DNA from: TMED14 sp002167805
GTDB lineage: Bacteria; Bacteroidota; Bacteroidia; Flavobacteriales; Schleiferiaceae
Reading direction: 5' to 3'
Assembly: GCA_965655795.1 (NCBI GenBank)
Contig: CBFHHY010000001.1
Location: 302,708 to 366,707 of the forward strand
DNA length: 64,000 bases
Shown: piece after piece, positions 25,486-33,306 of the stretch
Layout of the letters: each line of letters starts with the position of its first letter
Numbering within the stretch: position 1 is the stretch's first letter
The notes under the pieces: generated by a model
Seen by the model: only the letters and a program-made list of their open reading frames with translations
Told to the model about the DNA's origin: nothing
Databases searched by the model: none
Position numbers and translations under genes: made by a program

Positions 25486-26752
25486 AAGAATGCAAGATTA
25501 AGTTTTGAATCTTGGTCCGAAATTCCGATGTAAAATCTGAATAACCTTTGGTTGCTGGACCTGAAAAGCCAGCATGAATTTCAACTAAATCACCTTTTTT
25601 ATCAAATAAAAGATAGGTGGGATAAGAGATGAAATTACTAATCGGTAGAAGCCTTTCAACCTCACTTTTCTGCGCTTTCCCTGCGAACAGTATTGGATAC
25701 TTAAGATCCAAATAGCTTTCTATTCGTTTAATCGAATTTAAAGACCTCAATCTATCTTCATTTTTTTCAAAGGCTAAAGCATAAATATTAAGATTGTCAA
25801 AACCAGAAAGCTCATTAAAAAAAGATGATTCATCAAGACAATTTGGACACCAGCTTCCCATGACTTGTATCAAGGTTACCTTTCCCTCGCCAATTGGAAC
25901 ACGGACTAATTCTCCACTCTTGTATTCCGGAAGAATAATATCAAGCTTTGACTTATTATTAATAATCTTGGTAATTTTATATGGGTCATCTAACATGCTG
26001 GTACTATCAGGAACCCCAGTAAAAGGTTCCGAATATGACTCTCCACTAAAATGTATGCCTTCAATGTGTCCATTTTCTTTTATGTTGATGAGAAAGCTAT
26101 AAGCGTGAACTCCATCAAAGGTGCTGATATACAATTGATTTCCCATTCGGTTTCCAGCCAAATAACGATAGTCTCCAGTTTGAGTAAGTATAGACCCAGT
26201 ATATTCATTCGTTTTTGGATCTCGCTGAAATTCTGCGATACCTGCTTTTGGGTTTAATGAGCTTGATTTTAGTTTCAATAAAAACCTATCTGATAATAAG
26301 ACTTCACTTTCATTGGGTAAGGAAGAGAAAACACTATTGGGAAAACGATTGATTTTTTTCCTTGACTTAGTTTTATGTAAAATCTCAAAAGGATAAGATT
26401 TATTATTCTCTGTTTTCACAAAAACTCCAGTGAAATCATTTTTGGAATTTAGTCGTATTTCAGATTGGAAAGGAAATGTCCAAATGTATTTCTTAGCATC
26501 TTCATCAAACCCCTGAGAGGTTAATTGAATTTTTTCATCACCATTTATTATAGCAATAGCCTCAAAATCTTCCGATTCCTCTGTAGATATTGTTTCAATT
26601 TGAAAAAAGAGTGTGTGGTTTTCACTAAACTTGATATTGGCATTCCAAGAATTAGAACTTTTCATATTGCTTCTGGTAAATAAGTATGTAGAAAATGCAA
26701 TAAGTCCGAAAATTAATGCAAGGGCTATCAGAAGATGTTTTTTTGGATACAA
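25475..26752 (-). CDS. Membrane-anchored TlpA-like thiol-disulfide protein
   Basis: A 425-residue protein with one N-terminal membrane anchor (about 6-25), a beta-rich region of about 240 residues and a C-terminal thioredoxin fold. The redox motif is S-W-C-P-N-C (C302, C305), and the cis-proline is visible in F-I-S-Y-P-T-Y. Such proteins reduce or isomerise disulfides in the periplasm; the C-P-N-C dipeptide is not typical of a specific partner. The N-terminal region resembles that of other Bacteroidota TlpA family proteins with DUF4369-like beta domains. The reading frame opens with TTG, and the first internal ATG (residue 31) would remove the anchor. It follows the phosphohexomutase gene by 17 bp and overlaps the YkgJ-type gene. 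Confidence 0.85.
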   Translation of the reverse strand: MYPKKHLLIALALIFGLIAFSTYLFTRSNMKSSNSWNANIKFSENHTLFFQIETISTEESEDFEAIAIINGDEKIQLTSQGFDEDAKKYIWTFPFQSEIRLNSKNDFTGVFVKTENNKSYPFEILHKTKSRKKINRFPNSVFSSLPNESEVLLSDRFLLKLKSSSLNPKAGIAEFQRDPKTNEYTGSILTQTGDYRYLAGNRMGNQLYISTFDGVHAYSFLINIKENGHIEGIHFSGESYSEPFTGVPDSTSMLDDPYKITKIINNKSKLDIILPEYKSGELVRVPIGEGKVTLIQVMGSWCPNCLDESSFFNELSGFDNLNIYALAFEKNEDRLRSLNSIKRIESYLDLKYPILFAGKAQKSEVERLLPISNFISYPTYLLFDKKGDLVEIHAGFSGPATKGYSDFTSEFRTKIQNLILHSYGQ

Positions 26753-26769
26753 ATTTTTATGTTTTCGTT

Positions 26770-28533
26770 TTAAAAGTTTGAAATACTTGTTTTATAATTT
26801 TTTATACGCTCATTAAGCCTTTCGGCAATAATATTATAGCTGTTTTTATCATGAAGATTTATAGGCTTACCTATGACATTAAAATAATATTTAATTTTAG
26901 GCTCCGTGCCGCTTGGCCGCACCGTTATTCTGTCATTATTCTCCATAATAAATTGGAGAACATTGGATTTGGGAAGTTTAATCTTAGTAAATTCTCCAGA
27001 GATTATATTTTTCGCTTGACCAAGTTGATAATCTAATATTTTTTTCACCTTATAGGAACCTAATTTTTTTGGAGTTTTGCTCCTGAGATTGCGCATAATT
27101 TCACGGATTTCCTCATCTCCTTTTTTACCCTTTTTTACAATGCTTAATAATGAGTCAAGATGAGTTCCAAACTTGGAATATAGTTTCAATAATTCTTCAT
27201 AAAAGCTAGATCCGTTTTCTTTGAAATAACTAGCGGCCTCCGCTAGTAATACTGAAGCAGAAATTGCATCTTTATCTCGCACAAAATCCGAGATCAAATA
27301 ACCATAGGATTCTTCCCCACCAATTATGAATTCTTTTTCATCGTTTTTATTAATTAAATCAGCGATCCATTTAAATCCAGTGAGAGTAATTAAGTTATCT
27401 ATGTTGTATGATTTAGCAATATTATCAAGGATAGTTGAGGTGACTATAGTAGAGGCTGTAAAGGCATTGCTTGGAAGTGATCCTTGACTTTGTCTTTGAT
27501 TTAGTATAAAGTTGAAAAGTACGGCTGCAGTTTGATTGCCATTTAAAAGAATGATTTCATCAAAGTTATTCTTAACCGCTATACCAACTCGATCCGCGTC
27601 TGGATCGCAACCGATAACAATATCTGCATTTATTTCTTTGGATCTTTTGATAGCTATGCTTAGTGCTTCTTGTTCTTCAGGGTTTGGTGATATTACAGTT
27701 GGGAAACTTCCATCAGGAATAGCCTGAGATTCAATTATTTCAACATGTTGAAAACCCAAATTCTTCAAGGCTTTTGGCAAAAGAGTAATCGAAGTACCAT
27801 GAAGAGCGGTAAAAACAATTTTGAGATTAGAATGAGATTGATCTCGGAAGGAAAGATTTTTTATTTTCTCAAGATATTTTATGTCAATTTCATCGTTTAA
27901 CTCTTTAATGAGTCCAGTACCTCCTGCCCACTTTATGTCAGAAATATGAGTATTTTGAATCCGCTGAATAATCTCTTTATCGTGGGGCGGAATTAATTGC
28001 CCTCCATCTGACAAGTAAACTTTGAAACCATTATATTCCTTGGGGTTATGACTTGCAGTTATTACAATTCCCGCATCGCAGCATAAATTTCGGACAGAAA
28101 AACTTAAAATTGGCGTAGGTCTGAGTTCTGAAAATATAAAAACGTCTATATTATTTGAAGAAAATACTTTTGCGATTTCTAAGGCAAACTCTTGGCTTCT
28201 TAATCGTGAGTCATAGGCAATGGCAATTCTCAGCTTTTTTTTGTTTTCGCGATTGAGATAATCAGATAATCCCTGACTGGCAAGGCCAAGAGTATATTTA
28301 TTAATTCCATTTGATCCTAGTTGCATTACCCCACGCAGTCCACCAGTACCGAATTCTAAGTTTTTGTAAAATGCATTGTTAAATAATTCAGGGTCATTAT
28401 CAATCCAATTTTGAATAATTAATTTATCTGATTGGGCAATATTACTTGTTAGCCATCTATCAGCATTCTTCTGCGCAATGGGGTCAATTATATTATTCAA
28501 GACAAGATTTATTTTACTATAATTTAAGAACAA
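26770..28533 (-). CDS. Phosphoglucomutase/phosphomannomutase (alpha-D-phosphohexomutase)
   Basis: A 587-residue enzyme that moves phosphate between C1 and C6 of hexoses, feeding glycogen, nucleotide sugars and surface glycans. All four domains are intact: the phosphoserine loop T-A-S-H-N-P (about 140-147), the metal loop D-P-D-A-D-R, the sugar-specificity loop G-G-E-E-S-Y-G-Y and the phosphate-binding loop R-P-S-G-T-E-P. The length and E-E-S-Y-G loop place it with the long PGM2/PMM-like bacterial enzymes and separate it from glmM at 42.8 kb. No ATG is available at the N-terminus; a TTG at 28533 or a second TTG at 28500, which gives a more typical start (N-N-I-I-D-P-I), must be used. The ribH gene ends 42 bp upstream. 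Confidence 0.9.
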   Translation of the reverse strand: MFLNYSKINLVLNNIIDPIAQKNADRWLTSNIAQSDKLIIQNWIDNDPELFNNAFYKNLEFGTGGLRGVMQLGSNGINKYTLGLASQGLSDYLNRENKKKLRIAIAYDSRLRSQEFALEIAKVFSSNNIDVFIFSELRPTPILSFSVRNLCCDAGIVITASHNPKEYNGFKVYLSDGGQLIPPHDKEIIQRIQNTHISDIKWAGGTGLIKELNDEIDIKYLEKIKNLSFRDQSHSNLKIVFTALHGTSITLLPKALKNLGFQHVEIIESQAIPDGSFPTVISPNPEEQEALSIAIKRSKEINADIVIGCDPDADRVGIAVKNNFDEIILLNGNQTAAVLFNFILNQRQSQGSLPSNAFTASTIVTSTILDNIAKSYNIDNLITLTGFKWIADLINKNDEKEFIIGGEESYGYLISDFVRDKDAISASVLLAEAASYFKENGSSFYEELLKLYSKFGTHLDSLLSIVKKGKKGDEEIREIMRNLRSKTPKKLGSYKVKKILDYQLGQAKNIISGEFTKIKLPKSNVLQFIMENNDRITVRPSGTEPKIKYYFNVIGKPINLHDKNSYNIIAERLNERIKNYKTSISNF

Positions 28534-28575
28534 GTTTCTGTTTTTGAAAAAGAGAAAAGATGGTTTTTCGTAATC

Positions 28576-29046
28576 CTAGAAATTTGACATTTTTATCGCA
28601 GCTATTGCTGCTTCCGTCCCTTTATTACCGTATTGCCCTCCTGAACGATCAATAGATTGTTGAATATGATCATCAGTTAATACACAAAATATTATTGGAG
28701 TTTTGCCATTTGCATTTAAATCTGCAATTCCATTTGCCACTCCTTGAGCAACAAATTCAAAGTGATCTGTTTCTCCTCTTATTAAAGACCCGATAGCAAT
28801 AACAGCGTCAAATTCTAGAGATTCAGAAACTATTTTACATCCATGAATTAGCTCGAAGCTTCCCGGAACAAAAAAGTCTTCAATATCCTTGGAGTTAACT
28901 CCTGCTTCAAGGAGTAATTTTTTTGCACCTTCTTGAAGACTTTTTGTTATTTTTTCGTTCCATTCAGAAACTACAAGTGCAAATCTTTTTCCCTTTGAAA
29001 TGGGAAGTTTGTTTATGTTGTAGGAAGGGTGATTTGCAGACGACAT
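28576..29046 (-). CDS. ribH: 6,7-dimethyl-8-ribityllumazine synthase
   Basis: Lumazine synthase condenses 5-amino-6-ribitylamino-uracil with 3,4-dihydroxy-2-butanone 4-phosphate, the penultimate step of riboflavin synthesis, and assembles into pentamers or capsids. The 156 residues match the family length. Visible active-site elements are the V-S-E-W-N segment (substrate pyrimidine stacking), V-P-G-S-F-E-L, A-I-G-S-L-I-R-G-E-T-D-H-F-E (with the catalytic His) and the F-C-V-L-T-D segment. It starts directly after the stop of the TPR membrane protein gene (no gap), so the two are co-transcribed. No FMN riboswitch can be placed because the only upstream space is coding sequence. Confidence 0.96.
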   Translation of the reverse strand: MSSANHPSYNINKLPISKGKRFALVVSEWNEKITKSLQEGAKKLLLEAGVNSKDIEDFFVPGSFELIHGCKIVSESLEFDAVIAIGSLIRGETDHFEFVAQGVANGIADLNANGKTPIIFCVLTDDHIQQSIDRSGGQYGNKGTEAAIAAIKMSNF

Positions 29047-29745
29047 TTAACGGTTGTTCATCTTTGCTTCGCAAAAAGAAATTAAAGCGTCTATATCTTG
29101 AGCTTCATCAGAGTTTGAAAATTCTGATTTCAAACGTTTATAAATCTTTAGAGCTGTTTTAAAATCTTCTGACATTTCTGAAGCAGTTCCTGCTTTTTTG
29201 AGAAAAATTGGTGTAAGGAAGTTGTTTGAATTCTTCTCTGCGGCCTTAAGGTAATACTCTGATGCCTCTTCAGGTTGATTCAAATTCGCAAACGCATCAC
29301 CAATGGCTCCTTTTGCAAGAACACTCAATACCGGGTCACTTCCTTTAAAGTTATCTAAATAACCTATTGCGTCAGCAGGCTGGCCTAGATTGAGATAACA
29401 AAGTCCTGCATAATAGTTGGCTAAATTCGCCGCTTTAGTAGACCCATATTCATCGATTATATCTAGAAAACCAATGGATAGCCCATTGCCATTTAGAGCA
29501 AGCTCCAACGAGTCTTTTTCAAATGCCAATTGGGCAGGGTAAATTGCTATCTGAGCTTTTTCTTCTTTCGGTTTAGTTATAAATTGATTGTAGCCCCAAG
29601 TCCCTGCAATAAGAACTATAACAGCGCCGAGTACGTATAATATTTTTTCTTTATTGTTTTGGACAAAGCCTTCAACTTTACTTAAGCTTGCTTCTACCGC
29701 AGCTTCAGGATTGTCAATTAAATCGAATTCTTTTTTCTTAGCCAT
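29047..29745 (-). CDS. TPR membrane protein (YfgM-like)
   Basis: A 232-residue protein with a basic cytoplasmic N-terminus, one membrane span (about 37-55, L-Y-V-L-G-A-V-I-V-L-I-A) and a periplasmic domain of four or so TPR units (for example Y-Y-A-G-L-C-Y-L-N-L-G-Q and A-I-G-D-A-F-A-N-L-N-Q). This matches the YfgM/TPR_21 architecture; E. coli YfgM associates with the Sec translocon and periplasmic chaperones. A comparable role here is inference. The gene adjoins ribH, a frequent Bacteroidota neighbourhood, and is divergent from recF with 78 bp between them. A -7 element lies 17 nt upstream of its ATG. Confidence 0.85.
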   Translation of the reverse strand: MAKKKEFDLIDNPEAAVEASLSKVEGFVQNNKEKILYVLGAVIVLIAGTWGYNQFITKPKEEKAQIAIYPAQLAFEKDSLELALNGNGLSIGFLDIIDEYGSTKAANLANYYAGLCYLNLGQPADAIGYLDNFKGSDPVLSVLAKGAIGDAFANLNQPEEASEYYLKAAEKNSNNFLTPIFLKKAGTASEMSEDFKTALKIYKRLKSEFSNSDEAQDIDALISFCEAKMNNR

Positions 29746-29761
29746 AACGTTTATAAAATAC

Positions 29762-29769
29762 CAAATCTA
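29762..29769 (-). promoter_or_regulatory. -7 promoter element for the TPR-ribH genes
   Basis: The minus strand reads TAGATTTG, an exact TAnnTTTG match ending 17 nt before the ATG at 29745. A TTTG lies 23 nt upstream on the same strand, at the long end of the accepted -33/-7 spacing. Confidence 0.5.
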
Positions 29770-29811
29770 AATAATAGGGCCGCAAAGATAGCCAAAACCG
29801 TGGATTGGAGC

Positions 29812-29819
29812 TATTTTTG
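29812..29819 (+). promoter_or_regulatory. -7 promoter element immediately upstream of recF
   Basis: Reads TATTTTTG, an exact TAnnTTTG match. Its last G is 5 nt before the A of the recF ATG, so a transcript made from it would have essentially no leader. No TTG at the usual -33 distance was found. Confidence 0.4.
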
Positions 29820-29823
29820 AAAA

Positions 29824-30924
29824 ATGCATGATTTAATTCTTTCAGACTTACGTTTGGTTCATTTTAAAAACCATACTTCTATTGATTTTTCTTTTTCTCC
29901 GAAACTGAATGCTCTGGTAGGTTTAAATGGTGCAGGAAAAACAACTATTTTAGATGCCATTCATGTTTTGTGCATGACAAAGAGTTATTTTCATAATTCC
30001 GATGCATATAACATTCAATTTAATGCTCCTTTTTTTGTTTTGGAGGGAAAAATGAATATCGAAGAAGTTCAAACCCCAATTTATTGTGGTTTGAAAAAAG
30101 GTGAAAAAAAAGTATTCAAGACTGATGACTCCGAGTATGCTAAACTTTCTGATCATCTAGGTCGATTTCCAGTAGTGATGATAAGTCCTTATGATCGTAA
30201 TCTGATAACAGATGGTAGTGAGGCAAGAAGGAAATTCATGGATTCTGTAATATCCCAAACAAATAAAGGGTATTTAAAAGCACTCCTTTCCTACAATCGA
30301 TCTTTATCTCAAAGAAATGCTCTTTTAAAATATTTTGCAGCAAATCGAACGTTTGATGGGTCTATGCTTCAGGTTTATGATGAACAATTAGCACTCAATA
30401 GTAAAATCATCTATTCATCTCGCCTTTCCTTCGTTCGAGATTTTGAACCCATTTTAAAGAAGTATTATGCTTGGATGGCTGGTGAGAAAGAATTAGTCGG
30501 AATTGATTACAAGTCATCTCTACATGAAAATTCTATGGAGAATTTACTTCGCGAAAACCTTGAAAAAGATAAGGTTTTACAGTATACTTCAAAAGGTATT
30601 CATAGAGAAGATTTAATATTTAACCTCCATCAAGAGCCCATAAATCGAGTCGGTTCTCAAGGTCAACAAAAATCATTTGTTGTAGCCCTAAAATTAGCTG
30701 TTTTTGATTCCTTGAAGCTTTCCCTAGGAATAAAACCAATCCTTTTATTAGATGATATTTTTGATAAATTGGACTCAAATCGAGTTGAGGGACTAATCCG
30801 CTTAGTTAATGAGCATCATTTTGGTCAAATTTTTATAACCGATACTCACTCTGAAAGAACTGAATTCATGATCAAATCAGTTAATGAAGAGGCCAAAGTA
30901 TTTGATTTAAGCACTAATGAATAA
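29824..30924 (+). CDS. recF: DNA replication/repair protein RecF
   Basis: RecF is an SMC-like ATPase that recognises gap junctions and, with RecO and RecR, promotes RecA loading. The 366 residues match the family. The Walker A motif is G-L-N-G-A-G-K-T (33-40), the ABC signature is V-G-S-Q-G-Q-Q-K-S-F (about 277-286) and the Walker B is I-L-L-L-D-D-I-F-D-K-L-D (about 312), followed by the D-loop/His region (F-I-T-D-T-H). It overlaps the DUF721 gene by 8 bp. The dnaA/dnaN context of gammaproteobacteria is absent; in Bacteroidota recF commonly stands next to this TPR-ribH block and a DUF721 gene. Confidence 0.96.
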   Translation: MHDLILSDLRLVHFKNHTSIDFSFSPKLNALVGLNGAGKTTILDAIHVLCMTKSYFHNSDAYNIQFNAPFFVLEGKMNIEEVQTPIYCGLKKGEKKVFKTDDSEYAKLSDHLGRFPVVMISPYDRNLITDGSEARRKFMDSVISQTNKGYLKALLSYNRSLSQRNALLKYFAANRTFDGSMLQVYDEQLALNSKIIYSSRLSFVRDFEPILKKYYAWMAGEKELVGIDYKSSLHENSMENLLRENLEKDKVLQYTSKGIHREDLIFNLHQEPINRVGSQGQQKSFVVALKLAVFDSLKLSLGIKPILLLDDIFDKLDSNRVEGLIRLVNEHHFGQIFITDTHSERTEFMIKSVNEEAKVFDLSTNE

Positions 30925-31210
30925 ACCAGATCTCAAGGGCATATCTGAAATACTAAAAGTCTTTAAAGATCCTTTTAGAGATAAAAATGCATATAAACTG
31001 GGATTGGTGCAAAATGCATGGATTGAGATTTTGGGTAATCAGGCCTTTCAGAAAGTCCGAAAATTTTCTTTAAAGGGAGAAACATTATTTGTAAAATGCG
31101 ATTCAAATTCTTTACGACATGAGCTTAGCATGCAAAAGACTCGATTGGTTCACGCAATTCAGGTTAAGCTTGGTGAAGAGGTAAATATTAGTGAGATAAT
31201 TTTGAACTAG
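30917..31210 (+). CDS. DUF721 protein, DciA-like
   Basis: A 97-residue protein of the DUF721 family. DUF721 includes DciA, the widespread loader or operator of the replicative helicase DnaB in bacteria that lack DnaC or DnaI. The domain is recognised by the pattern W-x-x-I-L-G-x-x-(A/P)-x-x-x-(K/V)-x-K at the centre (V-Q-N-A-W-I-E-I-L-G-N-Q-A) and the L-x-V-x-(V/C)-x-S-x-x-L-R-(H/Q)-E-L end (L-F-V-K-C-D-S-N-S-L-R-H-E-L). It overlaps recF by 8 bp, a typical coupling of replication-linked genes. It is short and consists of the DUF721 domain alone. Whether it is the functional helicase loader is inference from family and context. Confidence 0.85.
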   Translation: MNKPDLKGISEILKVFKDPFRDKNAYKLGLVQNAWIEILGNQAFQKVRKFSLKGETLFVKCDSNSLRHELSMQKTRLVHAIQVKLGEEVNISEIILN

Positions 31211-31233
31211 AATTTAAGGGTAGTCTCTTTCCA

Positions 31234-31650
31234 CTAGAATATTTCATGGTTTTGAAAAAAGAAATCACCTTCTATTTTTGCATTTGCATCACTATCAGAT
31301 CCATGTATTGCATTTGCAGATATTGATGTTGCAAACATTTTACGAATTGTGCCTTCTTCTGCTTCAGCAGGGTTTGTGGATCCAATAAGCTTTCTAAAGT
31401 CATTGACAGCATTCTCTTTTTCAAGAATTGCTGCTACAATTGGCCCCGATGACATGTATTGAACAAGATCATTAAAAAATGGTCTTTCCGAGTGAATTTC
31501 ATAAAATTTTTCAGCTTGCTCACGGCTCAGTTTAGTTAATTTCATGGCTTTGAATTCAAATCCTGATGAGTTGATTTTATTTAAAATAGCTCCGATGTGA
31601 CTGTTTTCAACTGCATCAGGCTTAATCATTGTAAAAGTGAGATTCGTCAT
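31234..31650 (-). CDS. ndk: Nucleoside diphosphate kinase
   Basis: Ndk balances nucleoside triphosphates by phosphate transfer through a phosphohistidine. The 138 residues match the normal family length. The N-terminal strand T-F-T-M-I-K-P-D-A-V, the K-x-x-x-L-(T/S)-x-x-Q-A-x-x-F-Y segment, the S-G-P-I-V-A loop and the active-site N-A-I-H-G-S-D-S motif with H116 are present. It is convergent with DUF721 and divergent from the DHH phosphoesterase, an arrangement shared by many Flavobacteriia. A -7 element is placed 26 nt upstream of its ATG. Confidence 0.97.
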   Translation of the reverse strand: MTNLTFTMIKPDAVENSHIGAILNKINSSGFEFKAMKLTKLSREQAEKFYEIHSERPFFNDLVQYMSSGPIVAAILEKENAVNDFRKLIGSTNPAEAEEGTIRKMFATSISANAIHGSDSDANAKIEGDFFFQNHEIF

Positions 31651-31675
31651 GGATATTTTTTTTAGATTTCGGCGG

Positions 31676-31683
31676 CAAATTTA
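31676..31683 (-). promoter_or_regulatory. -7 promoter element for ndk
   Basis: The minus strand reads TAAATTTG, an exact TAnnTTTG match with its last G 26 nt before the ndk ATG. A -33 TTG at the expected distance was not found. The 63 bp gap also has to hold the promoter of the divergent DHH phosphoesterase gene, for which no exact match was seen. Confidence 0.45.
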
Positions 31684-31713
31684 CGAAATTTACATTCATA
31701 TTATCTGTGAGCT

Positions 31714-32724
31714 ATGGAGGATAGAATTATTGATTTTTTAAGGAAAAATCCGGGAAACATTGTTTTAACGAGTCACTTTAACCCTGATGGAGATGCCATA
31801 GGCAGTACTTTGGGTTTTGCTCATTATTTACAAGGTCAAGGGTTTAATGTCAATGTCATTTTTCCAAATGAGCCCTCGATTCCCTTAAGAAATAGTTTAG
31901 GATATTCCTCTAGTTTTGTTCATATCGATCAACACGAAAGAAATAAAACAAAGACAATTATATCTCAAGCAAATACTTTGTTCGCACTAGATTATAATGT
32001 TTCATCAAGAGTTGGAAAGGAAATGTCTGCATTAATTGATAATTTTTCTGGAACCAGAATTCTAATTGATCACCATGAATCACCTGATCATTCATTTGAT
32101 TATATGTATTCTTTGACATCAAAGAGTTCTACGAGCGAGATGATATTTGACATAATTGAAAAAGACGGCGGAGCCGTAGATATTGCATGTGCAGACAATC
32201 TGTTAATGGGATTGATAACAGATACAGGCTCTTTTAAATTTCCTATAACTTCGAGTAGAACTCATGAAGTCGCTGGAAAATTATTGAATTTCGGAGCACA
32301 GCCGTCTATAATTCACGAGAGGTTATACGATAATAACTCAAAAAGTAGAATACTTATTTGGGGACTTGCATTATCGAATATTTTAATCACTGAGGACAGT
32401 TCGGTTGCGATTTTATCGATATCAAATTCTGATCTTAATGAACTTAATTGTCAACCAGGAGACACAGAAGGTCTTGTTAACCAGGGGTTAGGTATAAAGG
32501 GTGTTAAAATGTCTGTTTTGATAAGAGAAGATTCAGTCGGTTCACTTAAGATGTCTTTTAGAAGTAAAGGAGATGTAAATGTAAATGATTACTCAAGACA
32601 TTACTGGCAAGGGGGAGGGCATAAAAATGCCGCTGGTGGTGTGAGTGAATTAACAATTCATGAAGCTATTGAAAAAGTAAAGTCTACCTCTAAAGAAGTT
32701 ATAATCGATGACCAGAACATCTAA
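31714..32724 (+). CDS. nrnA: DHH-family phosphoesterase (NrnA-like oligoribonuclease/PAP phosphatase)
   Basis: A 336-residue DHH-DHHA1 protein. NrnA-type enzymes degrade short RNA oligonucleotides and hydrolyse 3'-phosphoadenosine 5'-phosphate with Mn2+. The metal-binding motifs are clear: S-H-F-N-P-D-G-D-A (H21, D25, D27), the middle D of F-A-L-D-Y-N, the namesake L-I-D-H-H-E, and in the C-terminal DHHA1 domain the substrate-binding G-G-G-H-K-N-A-A-G-G. It overlaps the GldI-like gene by 17 bp. The gene order ndk, DHH phosphoesterase, gldI, PPIase is characteristic of Flavobacteriia, which also supports the identity of the neighbours. Confidence 0.92.
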   Translation: MEDRIIDFLRKNPGNIVLTSHFNPDGDAIGSTLGFAHYLQGQGFNVNVIFPNEPSIPLRNSLGYSSSFVHIDQHERNKTKTIISQANTLFALDYNVSSRVGKEMSALIDNFSGTRILIDHHESPDHSFDYMYSLTSKSSTSEMIFDIIEKDGGAVDIACADNLLMGLITDTGSFKFPITSSRTHEVAGKLLNFGAQPSIIHERLYDNNSKSRILIWGLALSNILITEDSSVAILSISNSDLNELNCQPGDTEGLVNQGLGIKGVKMSVLIREDSVGSLKMSFRSKGDVNVNDYSRHYWQGGGHKNAAGGVSELTIHEAIEKVKSTSKEVIIDDQNI

Positions 32725-33274
32725 GTCAGATTTATACCCTTATTTGCTCTCCATTTTAATGATAACATTAACAGGTTTGTCTTTTATGTTTGCCGTTTGG
32801 CTAACAACTTCATGCTCTACTCAAGTAAAAAATAATGATGATCTAAACATTACTAATGTTGACGGTTTAGAGAGAATGATCGAACAGAATCGGGCCGTCC
32901 TCCTCGCTGAAAGGGAAGATATTCAAATATTTGTCGACTCTTCTGAATATCCATTTCAAAAAAATGGTCTTGGAATGCAAATAGCAATTATTGAAAATGG
33001 TCGAGGCCAATCTCTTGATACAGGTGATGTAATTAAAATTAAATCGAAAGTGATGTCCTTAAATGGCCATGAGTTTTACAATTTTGATTCCACTGAATTT
33101 TCAATCCTTCGTGATAACAAGATGATTTGGGGTGTTCAGGAAGCTACTTTAGGATCAAATCGTGGAGATAGTCTAATTTTGGTTATCCCCGCGCATCTAG
33201 CTCATGGCCTTGCAGGTGATTTAAATACAATTCCTCCTTTAACCCCGCTCGTTTATTACCTTCGCATTCTCTAA
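32708..33274 (+). CDS. gldI: GldI-like FKBP-type peptidyl-prolyl isomerase, gliding-associated
   Basis: A 188-residue protein with a hydrophobic N-terminal segment (about 10-33) and one FKBP domain. GldI is a lipoprotein PPIase needed for gliding in Flavobacterium, where it follows the same DHH phosphoesterase gene. FKBP features visible are G-D-V-I-K-I-K-S-K-V at the first strand, the F-N-F-D-S-T-E loop, G-V-Q-E-A and the I-P-A-H-L-A-H-G ... I-P-P-L-T-P-L-V-Y-Y-L end; some active-site aromatics of catalytic FKBPs are replaced. A cysteine in L-T-T-S-C could be lipidated, but the lipobox is imperfect and the segment is long for a signal peptide. Assignment to GldI rests on context plus domain; motility itself is not shown. 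Confidence 0.75.
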   Translation: MTRTSKSDLYPYLLSILMITLTGLSFMFAVWLTTSCSTQVKNNDDLNITNVDGLERMIEQNRAVLLAEREDIQIFVDSSEYPFQKNGLGMQIAIIENGRGQSLDTGDVIKIKSKVMSLNGHEFYNFDSTEFSILRDNKMIWGVQEATLGSNRGDSLILVIPAHLAHGLAGDLNTIPPLTPLVYYLRIL

Positions 33275-33306
33275 ACAACTTGGTAAAACTCTCAATGTAG
33301 ATTATT

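Noticed and set aside
26770..28533. The phosphohexomutase as a second glmM
   Set aside because: Its E-E-S-Y-G sugar loop and length of nearly 590 residues fit phosphoglucomutase/phosphomannomutase; the gene at 42771 has the GlmM-type G-E-G-N-G-G loop.
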